Positions 51,666-60,946 of a DNA stretch of 64,000 nucleotides are shown piece by piece. Numbering within the stretch: the first letter of the stretch is position 1; every line of letters starts with the position of its first letter. This stretch comes from Streptomyces zhaozhouensis (GTDB lineage: Bacteria; Actinomycetota; Actinomycetes; Streptomycetales; Streptomycetaceae), in assembly GCF_900230195.1 (NCBI RefSeq), contig NZ_OCNE01000017.1, forward strand, positions 62,001 through 126,000, given 5' to 3'. The notes under the pieces were generated by a model. That model had not been told where the DNA came from. It ran no database searches and worked only from the letters and a program-made list of their open reading frames with translations. Both the position numbers and the translations under genes were made by a program.

Positions 51666-52103
51666 TCAGTACGGGTGGACCCCGACCGGGTGCGCCGGCG
51701 GCGGGCCGTACCCCTCGGAGATCCGCTGCTGGTAGGTGTCCCGGCCGATGACCTCCAGGCCGACGATCTCCCAGGCCGGCAGCTTGGCGGTGCGACGGTG
51801 CTCCCCCCAGAGCCGCAGCGCCAGCGCGGCGGCGTCGTGCAGGTCCCTGGCCTCCTCCCAGTACCTGATCTCCGCGTGGTCCTCGGCGTAGCGGCTGGTG
51901 AGCAGGAACGGATGGTCGTCAGCCAGCCGTTCCAGGGCCCGCCGCACGTCGGTCAGCGGAACGGACCGCCCCGCGACGCTCAACGTGATGTGCCACAGCC
52001 GCGACGGCTGCTCCTCGGTGCTCCCCCGTGCTCGCTCCGCGTGCGCGGGATCGTCCCGCTCGCGGGCCGGCCGGCCTCCTTCGACGCTGGCCAGTCGTCT
52101 CAC
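51666..52103 (-). CDS. Conserved hypothetical between proA and proB
   Basis: 145 residues from GTG 52103; AGGAGG six bases before supports that start. After a 35-residue low-complexity head comes LWHITLSVAGRSVPLTDVRRALERLADDHPFLLTSRYAEDHAEIRYWEEARDL split in helix and strand, then LRLWGEHRRTAKLPAWEIVGLEVI. The compact alpha/beta body is conserved in this position in streptomycetes as I recall (SCO2586-like). No function known. Confidence 0.85.
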   Translation of the reverse strand: MRRLASVEGGRPARERDDPAHAERARGSTEEQPSRLWHITLSVAGRSVPLTDVRRALERLADDHPFLLTSRYAEDHAEIRYWEEARDLHDAAALALRLWGEHRRTAKLPAWEIVGLEVIGRDTYQQRISEGYGPPPAHPVGVHPY

Positions 52104-52294
52104 CGACAGCCTCCTGACATGGTGCGAAGTCGTGCTGCGTGTGCGGTCGGGTGCCGGTCCGGCACCACGCACGAGTGGACCAGCTCGCCCGCCCCGCCGG
52201 GTGCTTTTCCCGGAACCTTCGGTGGAAAGGCTGGTCTTTCACAGATCCGGCACCGGCCCGGCGAGCCTCCCGTGTACGGCCCCCTCAGGATGAC

Positions 52295-53413
52295 TTATGC
52301 CCGCAACAGCACCAGGTCATCGCGATGGATCACTTCTCTTTCGTAGTCGGGGCCCAGCTCGCGCGCCAGTTCCCTGGTGGAACGCCCGAGCAGGCGCGGC
52401 AGCTCCCTGGCGTCGAAGTTGACCAGCCCGCGGGCGATGGCGCGGCCCGACTCGTCGCGCAGTTCGATCGGTTCACCGGCGACGAACTCGCCGATCACCC
52501 CGGTGATCCCGGCCGGCAGCAGCGAGCCCCCGCGCTCGGTGACGGCCCGCACCGCGCCGGCGTCCAGGACCACCGCGCCGCGCGGTACCGAGGCGTGGGC
52601 GAGCCACAGCAGGCGGCCGGTGGCGCGGCGCCCGGTCGGCCGGAAGTAGGTGCCGGTCGCCGCGCCGGACAGCGCGTCGGCGACCTGGCTGGCGGCCGTC
52701 AACACCACGGGGATGCCGGCCTCGTTGGCGATGCCCGCCGCCTCCACCTTGGTGACCATCCCGCCGGTGCCGACCCCCGCCCTGCCGGCGCGGCCCAGCT
52801 CGATGCCGGCGAGGTCGCCCGGCCCGGTGACCTCCGGGACGCGGCTGCTGGTGGGGCGGGCCGGGTCGCCGTCGTAGAGTCCGTCGACGTCGGAGAGCAG
52901 CACCAGCAGGTCGGCCTTGACCAGATGGGCCACCAGCGCCGCCAGCCGGTCGTTGTCGCCGAACCTGATCTCGTCGGTCGCCACCGTGTCGTTCTCGTTG
53001 ACCACCGGAACCGCGCCCATGGCGAAGAGCTGGTCCAGCGTCCGGTAGGCGTTGCGGTAGTGCGCGCGGCGGCTGGTGTCGGTCGTGGTCAGCAGCACCT
53101 GCCCGACGCGGCGGCCGTAACGGGCGAACGAGGCGGTGTAGCGCGCCAGCAGCAGCCCCTGGCCGACGCTGGCCGCGGCCTGCTGGCGGGCGAGGTCCCG
53201 CGGTCGGCCGGTGAGGCCCAACGGCGCGAGCCCCGCGGCGATCGCACCGGACGAAACCAGTACGATCTGCCTCCCGTCCTGTTTCACCAGCACATCGACC
53301 AGCGCGTCCACCCGGTCGGCGTCCAGCCCGCCGGCCGCCGTGGTCAGCGAGGATGAGCCGATCTTGACCACGATCCTGCGGGCGTCGGAGACGTCCTGCC
53401 GTGCCGCTGTCAT
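52295..53413 (-). CDS. proB: Glutamate 5-kinase with PUA domain
   Basis: 372 residues. Amino-acid-kinase domain about 1-260: RRIVVKIGSSSLT (phosphate loop), IVLVSSGAIAAGL, NENDTVATDEIRFGDNDRLAALVA (glutamate and proline-feedback region), LLSDVDGLYDGDP, and GVGTGGMVTKVEAA. The PUA domain at about 285-365 (RGAVVLDAGAVRAVTERGGSLLPAGI) is typical of long ProB enzymes. Makes gamma-glutamyl phosphate for proline synthesis. ATG with AGGAAGG ahead. Divergent from the polymerase gene at 53843. Confidence 0.98.
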   Translation of the reverse strand: MTAARQDVSDARRIVVKIGSSSLTTAAGGLDADRVDALVDVLVKQDGRQIVLVSSGAIAAGLAPLGLTGRPRDLARQQAAASVGQGLLLARYTASFARYGRRVGQVLLTTTDTSRRAHYRNAYRTLDQLFAMGAVPVVNENDTVATDEIRFGDNDRLAALVAHLVKADLLVLLSDVDGLYDGDPARPTSSRVPEVTGPGDLAGIELGRAGRAGVGTGGMVTKVEAAGIANEAGIPVVLTAASQVADALSGAATGTYFRPTGRRATGRLLWLAHASVPRGAVVLDAGAVRAVTERGGSLLPAGITGVIGEFVAGEPIELRDESGRAIARGLVNFDARELPRLLGRSTRELARELGPDYEREVIHRDDLVLLRA

Positions 53414-53842
53414 GGCACCTTCCTGTTCACGTTCGCTCTCCGGCCCGACCGCGCGGCGCGCGATATCCGGGGTCCGGCGCCCCCGCGTCTAGGGCGCCCC
53501 GCGGAGCGCGGGTGCGAGCCGTCCGGCCGCCGTGACTCCCGCACGACCTGGTACTTCCCGGGGCACGCCCGACGCCGGGCCGGTCTGCCGACCGTAATGT
53601 ATGCCACCCCGCCCGTCGGGCGCCGTGCCGTTTCACCGGAGGCTCCCGTGCGCGGCCACCCACAAGGGTGAAATTCCCCGCCTCCGGGATGACCTCGGCC
53701 CCTCCGCGCGATAAATGGCTTGCCCACGGGTTCCGTGGGTTCCGCGCACTCCTCCCCGCCGCCCGCCCCGGGTGGTCTCCTCGCCCCACGTCCGAAGAGC
53801 GTCTCGTTCTCTCGCACGCCTCACACCGGAGCTGAACTTCCT
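53414..53842. other. Divergent leader region between proB and glycopolymer gene
   Basis: About 430 bp without a credible gene. GATAAAT at 53710-53716 could be the -10 of the plus-strand polymerase gene, and just past the expected start a hairpin CCCACGG-GTT-CCGTGGG (53723-53739) begins the leader. No known riboswitch recognised. Confidence 0.4.
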
Positions 53843-55960
53843 GTGGCTGCTGGACCGTCTCCGCGCCGCGCCGCCCAAGGGCTCGCCCTGGGTGTGCTGC
53901 TGCTGCTTCTCTGCGCCCAGTTGGTGGGCGCCCAACTCCCCCACGCCGCGCTGCTGTGCGTCGCCGGCGCCGGGGGGCTCGCCCTCGATCTCGTGCTGCG
54001 CCGCTGGTGGCCGGCGGCGCTGGTGCCGCTCGGCCGGGTCCGCTGCGACGAGACGGTGCGCCAACTGCTGCGCGACCTGCTGGTGGTGCTCGGTCTCGCG
54101 CATCTGGCGGAGGTCTCGACGACCGTCAGGATGCTGGTGGTCGCCGGTCTGCTGGCCTGCTACGGCGCGCACTTCCTCACGAGGGGGCTGGCGGTGCTGG
54201 TGCGCCGTTCGCGGACGCTGCCGGTGCTCACGCGCAACATCGACGCCTCCGAGCTGCGGCTGAGCCCCGCCCCGCCCCGGGTGCTGACCGTCGCGCACCG
54301 GAGGATGCCGCTGTTCTCCGTGCCGGCCACGGCCGGGATGCTGGGGACGGTGGCCAGCGGCGAGGCGGTGTGGAGCCTGCTGGGCATCGGCTGCTCGCTG
54401 CTGCTCTTCGCCGGCGCCGCCGTCTGGTTGGCCGGCTGGCTGCTGCCGGGCAGACGGCCGCCGGCGACCGAGGAGGTGGTCGCCTGGTTCCAGCGCTGGC
54501 TGGAGTCCTACCGGCCCGATGTCGGCCTCTACTTCTCCGGCGGCAGCGGCACCGCCTACCAGGTCAACATGTGGCTGGGCGCCGTCGCGGCACTGGAGGG
54601 CAACGGACTGGTGGTGCTGAGGGAACGCGCCCTGGTGCCCCAACTGGCGCCGACCGAGCTGCCGGTGGTCTGCGTGCCGAAGGTGGTGCACCTGATGCTG
54701 CTTGAGCACTCCACCCTCAAGGTGCTGATCCACCCGGCCAACGCGCCCAAGACCTCCCAGGTGTTGCGCATCCCGACCATCAAGCACGCCTTCGTCAACC
54801 ACGGCGAGAGCGACAAGCTCTCCAGCTGCAACCCGTACGCCAAGGTCTACGACGAGGTGTGGGTCGCCGGCCCGGCGGCGAGGGAGCGCTACGCGCTGGC
54901 CGACGTCGGGGTGGACGACCGGGACGTGGTGGAGATCGGCCGGCCCCAGCTCGCGCCGATCCACCCCTACACCGGGCCGCCGCCCGCCGACGGGCCGATC
55001 ACCGTGCTGTACGCACCGACCTGGGAGGGATGGACGAACGACCCGGGCAACACCTCGGTGCTGCTCGCCGGCGAGCAGTTGGTCACCGCGCTGCTGTCCG
55101 ACCCCCGGGTGCGGCTCCTCTACAAGCCGCACCCGATGACCGGTTCGGTCGATCCGCGCTTCGGCGAGGCCGACCGGCGCATCAGGGCGCTCGTCGAGGC
55201 GGCCGAGACACGTCGAGCGGCGCGCGCCGGCTCCTCCGCGCCGGCGCTCGCCAACCGCCGCGCGCTGCTGCGGCGTTCGACGGGCGCGTTGGCCGAACGA
55301 GGCGCGCTCACCGCCACCCGCGCGCCGGTGGACGACGCGGCCGCCGCGGAACTGGCCCGACGCACCGCGCGGTTGGAGGCCCTGACCACCGCCTGCGCGC
55401 GGCCGGGCGCCGACGACGCCGAGCGGATGCTGCGCGAGTCGGCTCCCGACGAGGGCCGCGCGGAGGCCGTGGCCGCCGCGACCCGAGCCTGGCGCGCCGC
55501 GTTCTGGGCGGCACAGGACTCCGAGGGCCATCTGGTGCTGACCGGGCCGCGCCCCGACCTCTACAGCTGCTTCAACCAGGCCGACCTGCTGATCTCCGAC
55601 GTCTCCAGCGTGGTCGCCGACTACCTGGCCGGGGTGAAGCCCTACGCGGTGGTCAACACCAGCGGCCTCGACGAACGGTCCTTCCGCGCCGCCAACCCGA
55701 CGGTCAGGGCCGCCACCGTGCTCGGCCCCGACGCGTCCGGGCTCCCCGCCCTGCTCGCCTCGGTCGTCGACCCCCGCCGCGACCGGCTGGCCGGGGCGCG
55801 GCGGGAGCTGCGGGAGTTCCTGCTCGGCCCGAGCGACCCCCCGTCCCAGGTCCGCTTCCAGCGGGCGGTCACCGCCCTGTGCGCGGCGGCGGAGGCCCGC
55901 AGGGCGCGCGAGGCCCTGCGAGGGAACGGGGAGCGGCAGCGCAGCGACGTCACCAGGTGA
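53843..55960 (+). CDS. CDP-glycerol-type glycerophosphotransferase with N-terminal TM domain
   Basis: About 705 residues from GTG 53843 (GGAG 11 bases before); an upstream TTG frame is less likely. About 10-165: five or six TM helices. About 200-600: TagF/TagB-like GT-B polymerase domain: YFSGGSGTAYQVNMW, VPKVVHLMLLEHSTLKVLIHPANAPKTSQVLR, IKHAFVNHGESDK (catalytic His), VLYAPTWEGWT, YKPHP and DLLISDVSSVVADYLAG (Glu/Asp-Ser-Ser motif). Transfers polyol-phosphate units to build wall glycopolymer. An Ala/Arg-rich insertion sits at about 455-560. Closely resembles the gene at 60947-63001. Confidence 0.92.
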   Translation: MAAGPSPRRAAQGLALGVLLLLLCAQLVGAQLPHAALLCVAGAGGLALDLVLRRWWPAALVPLGRVRCDETVRQLLRDLLVVLGLAHLAEVSTTVRMLVVAGLLACYGAHFLTRGLAVLVRRSRTLPVLTRNIDASELRLSPAPPRVLTVAHRRMPLFSVPATAGMLGTVASGEAVWSLLGIGCSLLLFAGAAVWLAGWLLPGRRPPATEEVVAWFQRWLESYRPDVGLYFSGGSGTAYQVNMWLGAVAALEGNGLVVLRERALVPQLAPTELPVVCVPKVVHLMLLEHSTLKVLIHPANAPKTSQVLRIPTIKHAFVNHGESDKLSSCNPYAKVYDEVWVAGPAARERYALADVGVDDRDVVEIGRPQLAPIHPYTGPPPADGPITVLYAPTWEGWTNDPGNTSVLLAGEQLVTALLSDPRVRLLYKPHPMTGSVDPRFGEADRRIRALVEAAETRRAARAGSSAPALANRRALLRRSTGALAERGALTATRAPVDDAAAAELARRTARLEALTTACARPGADDAERMLRESAPDEGRAEAVAAATRAWRAAFWAAQDSEGHLVLTGPRPDLYSCFNQADLLISDVSSVVADYLAGVKPYAVVNTSGLDERSFRAANPTVRAATVLGPDASGLPALLASVVDPRRDRLAGARRELREFLLGPSDPPSQVRFQRAVTALCAAAEARRAREALRGNGERQRSDVTR

Positions 55961-56048
55961 GCCGCCGGGCGCCCCGGCGGCCGACCGCTCAAACCCCTCC
56001 CGCACCGGGGCACGGCCTGAGGGGGCGTGCCCCGCGCCCCCCAGGCCA

Positions 56049-56714
56049 CTAGCGCACCGTCGCCAGCCAGTCGGCGACCGCGTCCGTCAGCACCGTCAGC
56101 GCGGCCTCCTGCCCCGGCACCGCCCGCTTCGGGACCGCGAAGGAGTGGTCCGCCTCGGGCACCTCCACCGGGCGCACCCCCGCGGGGAACTCCGCCGGCC
56201 TGCCGAACGGGTCGCGCCCACCCTGCACCACCAGCAACGGCAGCTGCCCCAGCGGCAGTTCGTCCGCCCGGGAACGCTCGGGGCGGCCCGGCGGGTGGAG
56301 CGGGAAGGCCAGCGCCACCACCCCGCGCGCGCCCGTTTCGAGCGCCGTGCGGCACGCCACCCGCGCGCCGGCGCTGCGCCCGCCGACCACCAGCGGCAGC
56401 CCCGACTCCGCCAGCACGGGCATCAGCGCGCGCCACGCGGTGTCCAGCGTGCGCGGCGCCGGCGCCAGCTTCCGCCCCGCCACCCGCCACGGCTGCTCGA
56501 CCAGCGCCACGCTCACCCCGTTCGCCGGCAGCGCGGCGGCCAGCGCCGCCAGGTCGCGCGCCTCGATCCCGCCGCCGGCTCCGTGCCCCAGCGCCAGCAC
56601 ACACCCGGCGTCCGGCGCGTCCCACCAGCTGATCCGCGCCTCGCCCGCCGGCGTCTCCACGGACTGCCGCCTGCTCGCCCCGCCGCTCGTCCTCGTCCTC
56701 GTCCTCGCGTCCAT
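56049..56714 (-). CDS. Alpha/beta hydrolase (KAN/dienelactone-hydrolase-like)
   Basis: 221 residues from ATG 56714. GHGAGGGIEARDL oxyanion loop, nucleophile elbow GGRSAGARVAC (Ser in GRSAG), Asp in VQGGRDPFG and His in VPEADHSFAVPKR. This pattern matches the small alpha/beta family of KANL3/Tex30 relatives common in actinobacteria. Substrate unknown. Lies on the opposite strand between two cell-wall genes, so the tie to wall synthesis is weak. Convergent with the polymerase gene across hairpins. Confidence 0.9.
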   Translation of the reverse strand: MDARTRTRTSGGASRRQSVETPAGEARISWWDAPDAGCVLALGHGAGGGIEARDLAALAAALPANGVSVALVEQPWRVAGRKLAPAPRTLDTAWRALMPVLAESGLPLVVGGRSAGARVACRTALETGARGVVALAFPLHPPGRPERSRADELPLGQLPLLVVQGGRDPFGRPAEFPAGVRPVEVPEADHSFAVPKRAVPGQEAALTVLTDAVADWLATVR

Positions 56715-56812
56715 GGCGGCCAGTCTGCCGCGCCCCACGCCCCGCCCGGCCGACGGACACCTGCGGGACACCGCCGGGTCACCGACGCGCCCACTGCCGT
56801 TAGGGTTCGTGA

Positions 56813-56869
56813 GTGATGAGCGTTACCCCTCCCCACACCCGCAGCGACGAGCCTCAGGGGGCGTCATGA
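56813..56869 (+). CDS. Possible leaderless upstream ORF coupled to acyltransferase
   Basis: GTG 56813 lies seven bases after TAGGGT (56801-56806), the spacing of a leaderless start. It gives an 18-residue peptide (VMSVTPPHTRSDEPQGAS) whose TGA overlaps the acyltransferase ATG as ATGA. Could be a coupling ORF, or the start of a longer protein broken by a frameshift. Confidence 0.35.
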   Translation: MMSVTPPHTRSDEPQGAS

Positions 56870-58059
56870 CCGGATCGCCGCAGTCCCCACCCGAGCGGTC
56901 CGCCGAGCAGACCATGGCGCTGCGCCTGCCGAAGCAGGCCAAGGCGCCCAAGCAGCGCGACGCGTTCTTCGACAACGCCAAGTACCTGGCGATCGTGCTG
57001 GTCGCCATGGGCCACGCCTGGGAGCCGCTGCGCGCCGACTCGCGCGCGGTGACCGCGCTGTACATGTTCGTGTACGCGTTCCACATGCCGGCGTTCATCC
57101 TGGTGGCCGGCTACTTCTCCCGTAACTGGGACGGCCGCCCCGACCGGGTGCGGCGGCTGGTCACGGGCGTGCTGGTGCCGTACGTGCTCTTCCAGATCGC
57201 CTACACGTACTTCCTGCGCCACCTCGACGACAACGACGACAACTATCTGCCGCTCTTCGAACCGCGCTGGCTGCTGTGGTTCCTGGTGGCGCTCTTCATA
57301 TGGCGGCTGACCGTGCCGCTGTGGAGGACGGTGCGCTGGCCGGTGCCGCTGGCGCTGGCGCTGGCCGCGGTGGCCACCGCCTCCCCGACGATGGGCGGCG
57401 ACCTCCAGCTCCAGCGCGTGGTGCAGTTCCTGCCGTTCTTCGTGCTGGGCATGACGGTGCGCGCCGAGCACTTCCAGATGCTGCGCCGCCGGGCCGCCCG
57501 GCTGCTGGCGCTGCCGGTCGGCGCCGCCGCCGCGCTCTTCGCCTACTGGGCCGAGCCGAGGATGGAGTACGCCTGGTTCTACCACCGGGGCAGCGCCCAG
57601 GAGCTGGGCGAGCCGTGGTGGGTCGGGGTGCTGATGACGCTGGCGATCTTCGGCTGCTCGGTGCTGCTGACCTGCTGCTTCCTCGCGCTGGTGCCCGGCC
57701 GCCACGGCTGGTTCACCGCGCTGGGCGCCGGCACGCTCTACGGCTATCTGCTGCACGGCTTCCTGATCCGCGGCTCCGTGGAGTGGGGCTGGTACGACGG
57801 GGAGCTGATGGAGAGCACCCCGACGGCGCTGCTGATCAGCTCGGTGGTGGCCGCCGTCGGCATCTCGCTGCTCTGCTCGACGCCCGTGCAACGGCTGCTG
57901 CGCCCGGTGGTCGAGCCGAACATGCGCTGGTTCTTCCGTCCCGACGAGCCGAAGGGCGGCGCGGGCGGGAAGGACGCCGCGCCGAAGGCCGAGCCCGGGA
58001 CGTCCACCGCGGCGAAGGGCGCCGACCCGGCCGGGAAGACCACGTCGACGCCCCACTGA
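56866..58059 (+). CDS. Acyltransferase family 3 membrane protein
   Basis: 397 residues. N-terminal cytoplasmic part, then FFDNAKYLAIVLVAMGHAWEPL (family start, with the membrane His in GHAWE), YMFVYAFHMPAFILVAGYFSRNW (FHMP signature), and eight to ten TM helices to LLHGFLIRGSVEWGW. Family 3 acyltransferases (OafA/NolL-like) O-acylate wall sugars or polymers at the outer face. Lys/Ala-rich cytosolic tail about 355-397. In a glycopolymer gene cluster, so likely O-acetylates the polymer. ATG overlaps a possible leader ORF. Confidence 0.92.
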   Translation: MTGSPQSPPERSAEQTMALRLPKQAKAPKQRDAFFDNAKYLAIVLVAMGHAWEPLRADSRAVTALYMFVYAFHMPAFILVAGYFSRNWDGRPDRVRRLVTGVLVPYVLFQIAYTYFLRHLDDNDDNYLPLFEPRWLLWFLVALFIWRLTVPLWRTVRWPVPLALALAAVATASPTMGGDLQLQRVVQFLPFFVLGMTVRAEHFQMLRRRAARLLALPVGAAAALFAYWAEPRMEYAWFYHRGSAQELGEPWWVGVLMTLAIFGCSVLLTCCFLALVPGRHGWFTALGAGTLYGYLLHGFLIRGSVEWGWYDGELMESTPTALLISSVVAAVGISLLCSTPVQRLLRPVVEPNMRWFFRPDEPKGGAGGKDAAPKAEPGTSTAAKGADPAGKTTSTPH

Positions 58060-58065
58060 GAACCC

Positions 58066-58077
58066 CCGCGGGGGGCG
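58066..58077. terminator. GC palindrome between convergent genes
   Basis: CCCCCGCGGGGG is a perfect palindrome between the acyltransferase stop and the polymerase stop on the other strand. Likely a shared termination hairpin; no T-tract. Confidence 0.45.
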
Positions 58078-58078
58078 G

Positions 58079-60850
58079 CTACGCGCCGCCTCCCGCGCGT
58101 TCCCTGCCGATCTCCAGCATCCGGTCCACCACGCGGCTGGTGGCCAGCCCGTCCGACGGCTCGCAGAAGTCCTTCACGAACCTGGCGTACTTGCCGAGGT
58201 AGTCCCGCTCCACCTTGTCGATGTCCCGGATGGACCTGACCAGTTCCTCCGAGGTCTTGATCAGCGGCCCCGGCGCCTTCTCCGTGAAGTCGAAGTAGAA
58301 GCCGCGCAGCGTGTCCCGGTAGTGCTCCAGGTCGTAGGTGAAGAAGAGCATCGGCCGGCCCGAGTGCGCGAAGTCGAAGAGCACCGACGAGTAGTCCGTG
58401 ATCAGCACGTCCGTGATCAGGTACAGCTCGGCGATGTCCGGGTACGCGGAGACGTCCCACACGAAGCCCTGCCCCGCGCCCGGGATGGCGTCCAGGATCT
58501 TGGGGTGCTTGCGGAAGAGGAAGACGTGGTCGTCGCTGAGCGCCCGCTCGGCGGCCGTCAGGTCGACCTGGAGGTCCAGCTTGAACTTCGAGGCCGTGTG
58601 CCGCTGGTCGTCCCGCCAGGTCGGGGCGTAGAGCACCACCTTCTTGCCCTCGGGGATGCCGAGCGTGGCGCGCACCCGCTGCGCGATCTTCTCCCGGTCC
58701 GGCCGGTGGAAGATGTCGTTGCGCGGGTAGCCCGCCTCCAGTACCTCGCCCTCGCAGCGGAACGCGTTCCGCATGATCGGGGTGGTGAACGCGTTCGGGG
58801 AGACCACGATGTCGAACTGGCGGAAACGGTGCGGCAGGCTCGCGATGTAGGCCAGGTTGGCCTTCGGCGTGCCCAGCAGGTCGGCGCCGATCTTCTTCAG
58901 CGGGGTGCCGTGCCAGGTCTGCACCACGCACTGCCCGTCGCGCCGCTCGTACCAGTCGCCGAGGCCGACGTTGGTGACCACGTAGCGGCTGCGGGCCAGC
59001 GCCTCGTACCACTCGGTGCTGTGCCACTCCACCGGGCGGACCCCGGGCGGCAGCGCGACCTGCTCGTCGGCGACCGACCACAGGTGCTCCACCTCGATGC
59101 CGCGCCGCTCGAACTCCTCGAAGATCGCGCGGGGGGAGTCGGAGAACTGCTTGCCGCCGAAGCTGTTGTAGAAGACCGTCTCGCGCAGCGGCTCCTTCTT
59201 GAACCGGGGCGTGTGCACCTGGCGCAGTTCCCGCTGCCGCCACGCGCCGCGCTCCTCGGCCTTGAGCACCGGGCCCGAGCCGAGGAAGAGCCGGTCGAAG
59301 TAGCGGCGGTTGACGGTGTAGGTGCGGCCGGCGACGCGCTTGCGCAGCGGCAGCGTCTCGTCGATCAGGTCGGCGCGCAGCTTGACCGGGGTGTCGGCGC
59401 CGTTGCCCCAGGCGTTCCTGTCGCGCAGCCACATGTACCAGCGGCCGGCGCGCAGCGGGAGCGTCGCGTCGTAGACCGCCATCCGGTCCGGGGTGATCCG
59501 CACGCGGAAACGGCCGTCGGCCCACTCCAGCGGCAGCACGTGCTCCTCGAAGCGCTCGCCGTGGCGCAGGATGAAGCGCTTGGTGTCGCCGGGGCCCTCG
59601 TAGTCGCCCTCGGCGACCAGCGCGCCGTCCTCCCAGCGCAGCGAGTCGACGACCGCCTGCCGCGCCCGGTCGTGCAGCTTCAACAGGCCGGGGCCGTCCG
59701 TGGTCACCGCGATCTCGCGGTTCGACGGGCGGGCGTAGCGGCCGGGCACGAAGCCCTCGCGCACGGTGGCGCGGCGGTCGCTGCCGTCGGCGAAGTCGAT
59801 GTGGGTGACGAAGTCCTGGGTCTTCTGGTCGGCGCTGGTCGCGACCGTCAGGTTCTTCAGCGGGATGTCCGCGGTGTACCGGGCGAAGCCGACCTCGCCG
59901 TCCCCCTGCTCCAGGGCGTAGGCGTCGCCGGACTGCTGGCCCTTGCGGGCGATCCGCAGCTTCGTCGGCCGCTTGCCGCCGGCCGGGGCGCGCAGCCCCA
60001 GGCGCAGCGTCTCCCCGTCGACCAGCTCCTGGTCGGTGACCTCTGCCTCGGGCATCTCGACGGCCACCTGGAAGCGGCCCTCGACGAAGCTGGCCACCAG
60101 GCGGGCGCCGTCCCCCAGGTCGCGTGACTGGGAGTGGCCGGCCGAGCCGATGTCGACGCGGTCGACATGGCCCGGCACATAGCCGCCCGGCCGGGGCAGC
60201 GCCAGCGTCAGCCCCCAGGTGCCCGCCTTCCAGCGGCCCCTGGACTTCAGCTTGGCCGGGTCGATGACCAGCTCGAAGCCGGCGTTGTCGTAGTTGTGCA
60301 GCGCCTGCTTGGAGTCCCTGGTCGCCCGGGTCGCCTCCTCGGTGCGCAGCTTGACCGGCACCCGCCGGCCGCCCTTGGCGCGCAGCCACGCGAGCCTGGG
60401 CAGCGGCGCGTGCGCGCCGTCCGGGAGGTTGAGCACGTAGCCGAAGCCGCGCAGGACCAGCTTGCCGTCCTGCCACAGCACCTCGGTGGCCTTGGCCCGC
60501 ACCGGCATCTCGCGCAGCCGCAGCCGGCTGACGGAGGCCGGCAGCCGCGCGGTGTCGGCGCCCGGTATCGCGACGGCCGGCCGCAGCCGACCGCGCACCG
60601 GGAACGCCGACGGGTTCTCCCGCTCGAACGCCAGCACCGCCAGCAGCTCGTCGACGCGCCGCTCCTTGGCCAGGTGCCACTTGATGCGGGCCACCGGCGG
60701 GAACTTCCGCAGCTTGTTCTCGTCGGCGCCCGCCAGGAAGGCGGTGACCTCCTCGAAGAACTCCTCGCGCTCCGCCCCGGTGGCCTCCGGGAGGAACCGC
60801 ATCCGTCGCCGGAGTTCCTCCGGGATCATCTCTTCAGGCTTCGCGACCAC
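58079..60850 (-). CDS. CDP-glycerol:glycerophosphate glycerophosphotransferase, single-enzyme form
   Basis: 923 residues. About 1-110: helical segment (MIPEELRRRMRFLPEATGAERE..HLAKERRVDELLAVLAF), as seen after the GT2 domain of bifunctional relatives. About 110-500: beta-rich repeat region. About 520-905: TagF-type GT-B polymerase: VVQTWHGTPLKKIGADL (catalytic His), VLYAPTWRDD, FLFRKHP, and TDVLITDYSSVLFDFAHSGRPMLFFTYDLE. Makes poly(polyol-phosphate) for the wall. In many streptomycetes I recall a GT2 domain fused in front; none is present here. GTG start with AGAGGAAGAGG about ten bases before. Confidence 0.92.
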   Translation of the reverse strand: MVAKPEEMIPEELRRRMRFLPEATGAEREEFFEEVTAFLAGADENKLRKFPPVARIKWHLAKERRVDELLAVLAFERENPSAFPVRGRLRPAVAIPGADTARLPASVSRLRLREMPVRAKATEVLWQDGKLVLRGFGYVLNLPDGAHAPLPRLAWLRAKGGRRVPVKLRTEEATRATRDSKQALHNYDNAGFELVIDPAKLKSRGRWKAGTWGLTLALPRPGGYVPGHVDRVDIGSAGHSQSRDLGDGARLVASFVEGRFQVAVEMPEAEVTDQELVDGETLRLGLRAPAGGKRPTKLRIARKGQQSGDAYALEQGDGEVGFARYTADIPLKNLTVATSADQKTQDFVTHIDFADGSDRRATVREGFVPGRYARPSNREIAVTTDGPGLLKLHDRARQAVVDSLRWEDGALVAEGDYEGPGDTKRFILRHGERFEEHVLPLEWADGRFRVRITPDRMAVYDATLPLRAGRWYMWLRDRNAWGNGADTPVKLRADLIDETLPLRKRVAGRTYTVNRRYFDRLFLGSGPVLKAEERGAWRQRELRQVHTPRFKKEPLRETVFYNSFGGKQFSDSPRAIFEEFERRGIEVEHLWSVADEQVALPPGVRPVEWHSTEWYEALARSRYVVTNVGLGDWYERRDGQCVVQTWHGTPLKKIGADLLGTPKANLAYIASLPHRFRQFDIVVSPNAFTTPIMRNAFRCEGEVLEAGYPRNDIFHRPDREKIAQRVRATLGIPEGKKVVLYAPTWRDDQRHTASKFKLDLQVDLTAAERALSDDHVFLFRKHPKILDAIPGAGQGFVWDVSAYPDIAELYLITDVLITDYSSVLFDFAHSGRPMLFFTYDLEHYRDTLRGFYFDFTEKAPGPLIKTSEELVRSIRDIDKVERDYLGKYARFVKDFCEPSDGLATSRVVDRMLEIGRERAGGGA

Positions 60851-60946
60851 GGACTCGTGCCTCTTCCTCTTACTGCGAACGATGGGCGGCGGGACGGACC
60901 CGCCGCACCGGATGCTGCTCGGACGGTCAAAACAGGGCGGACACGA

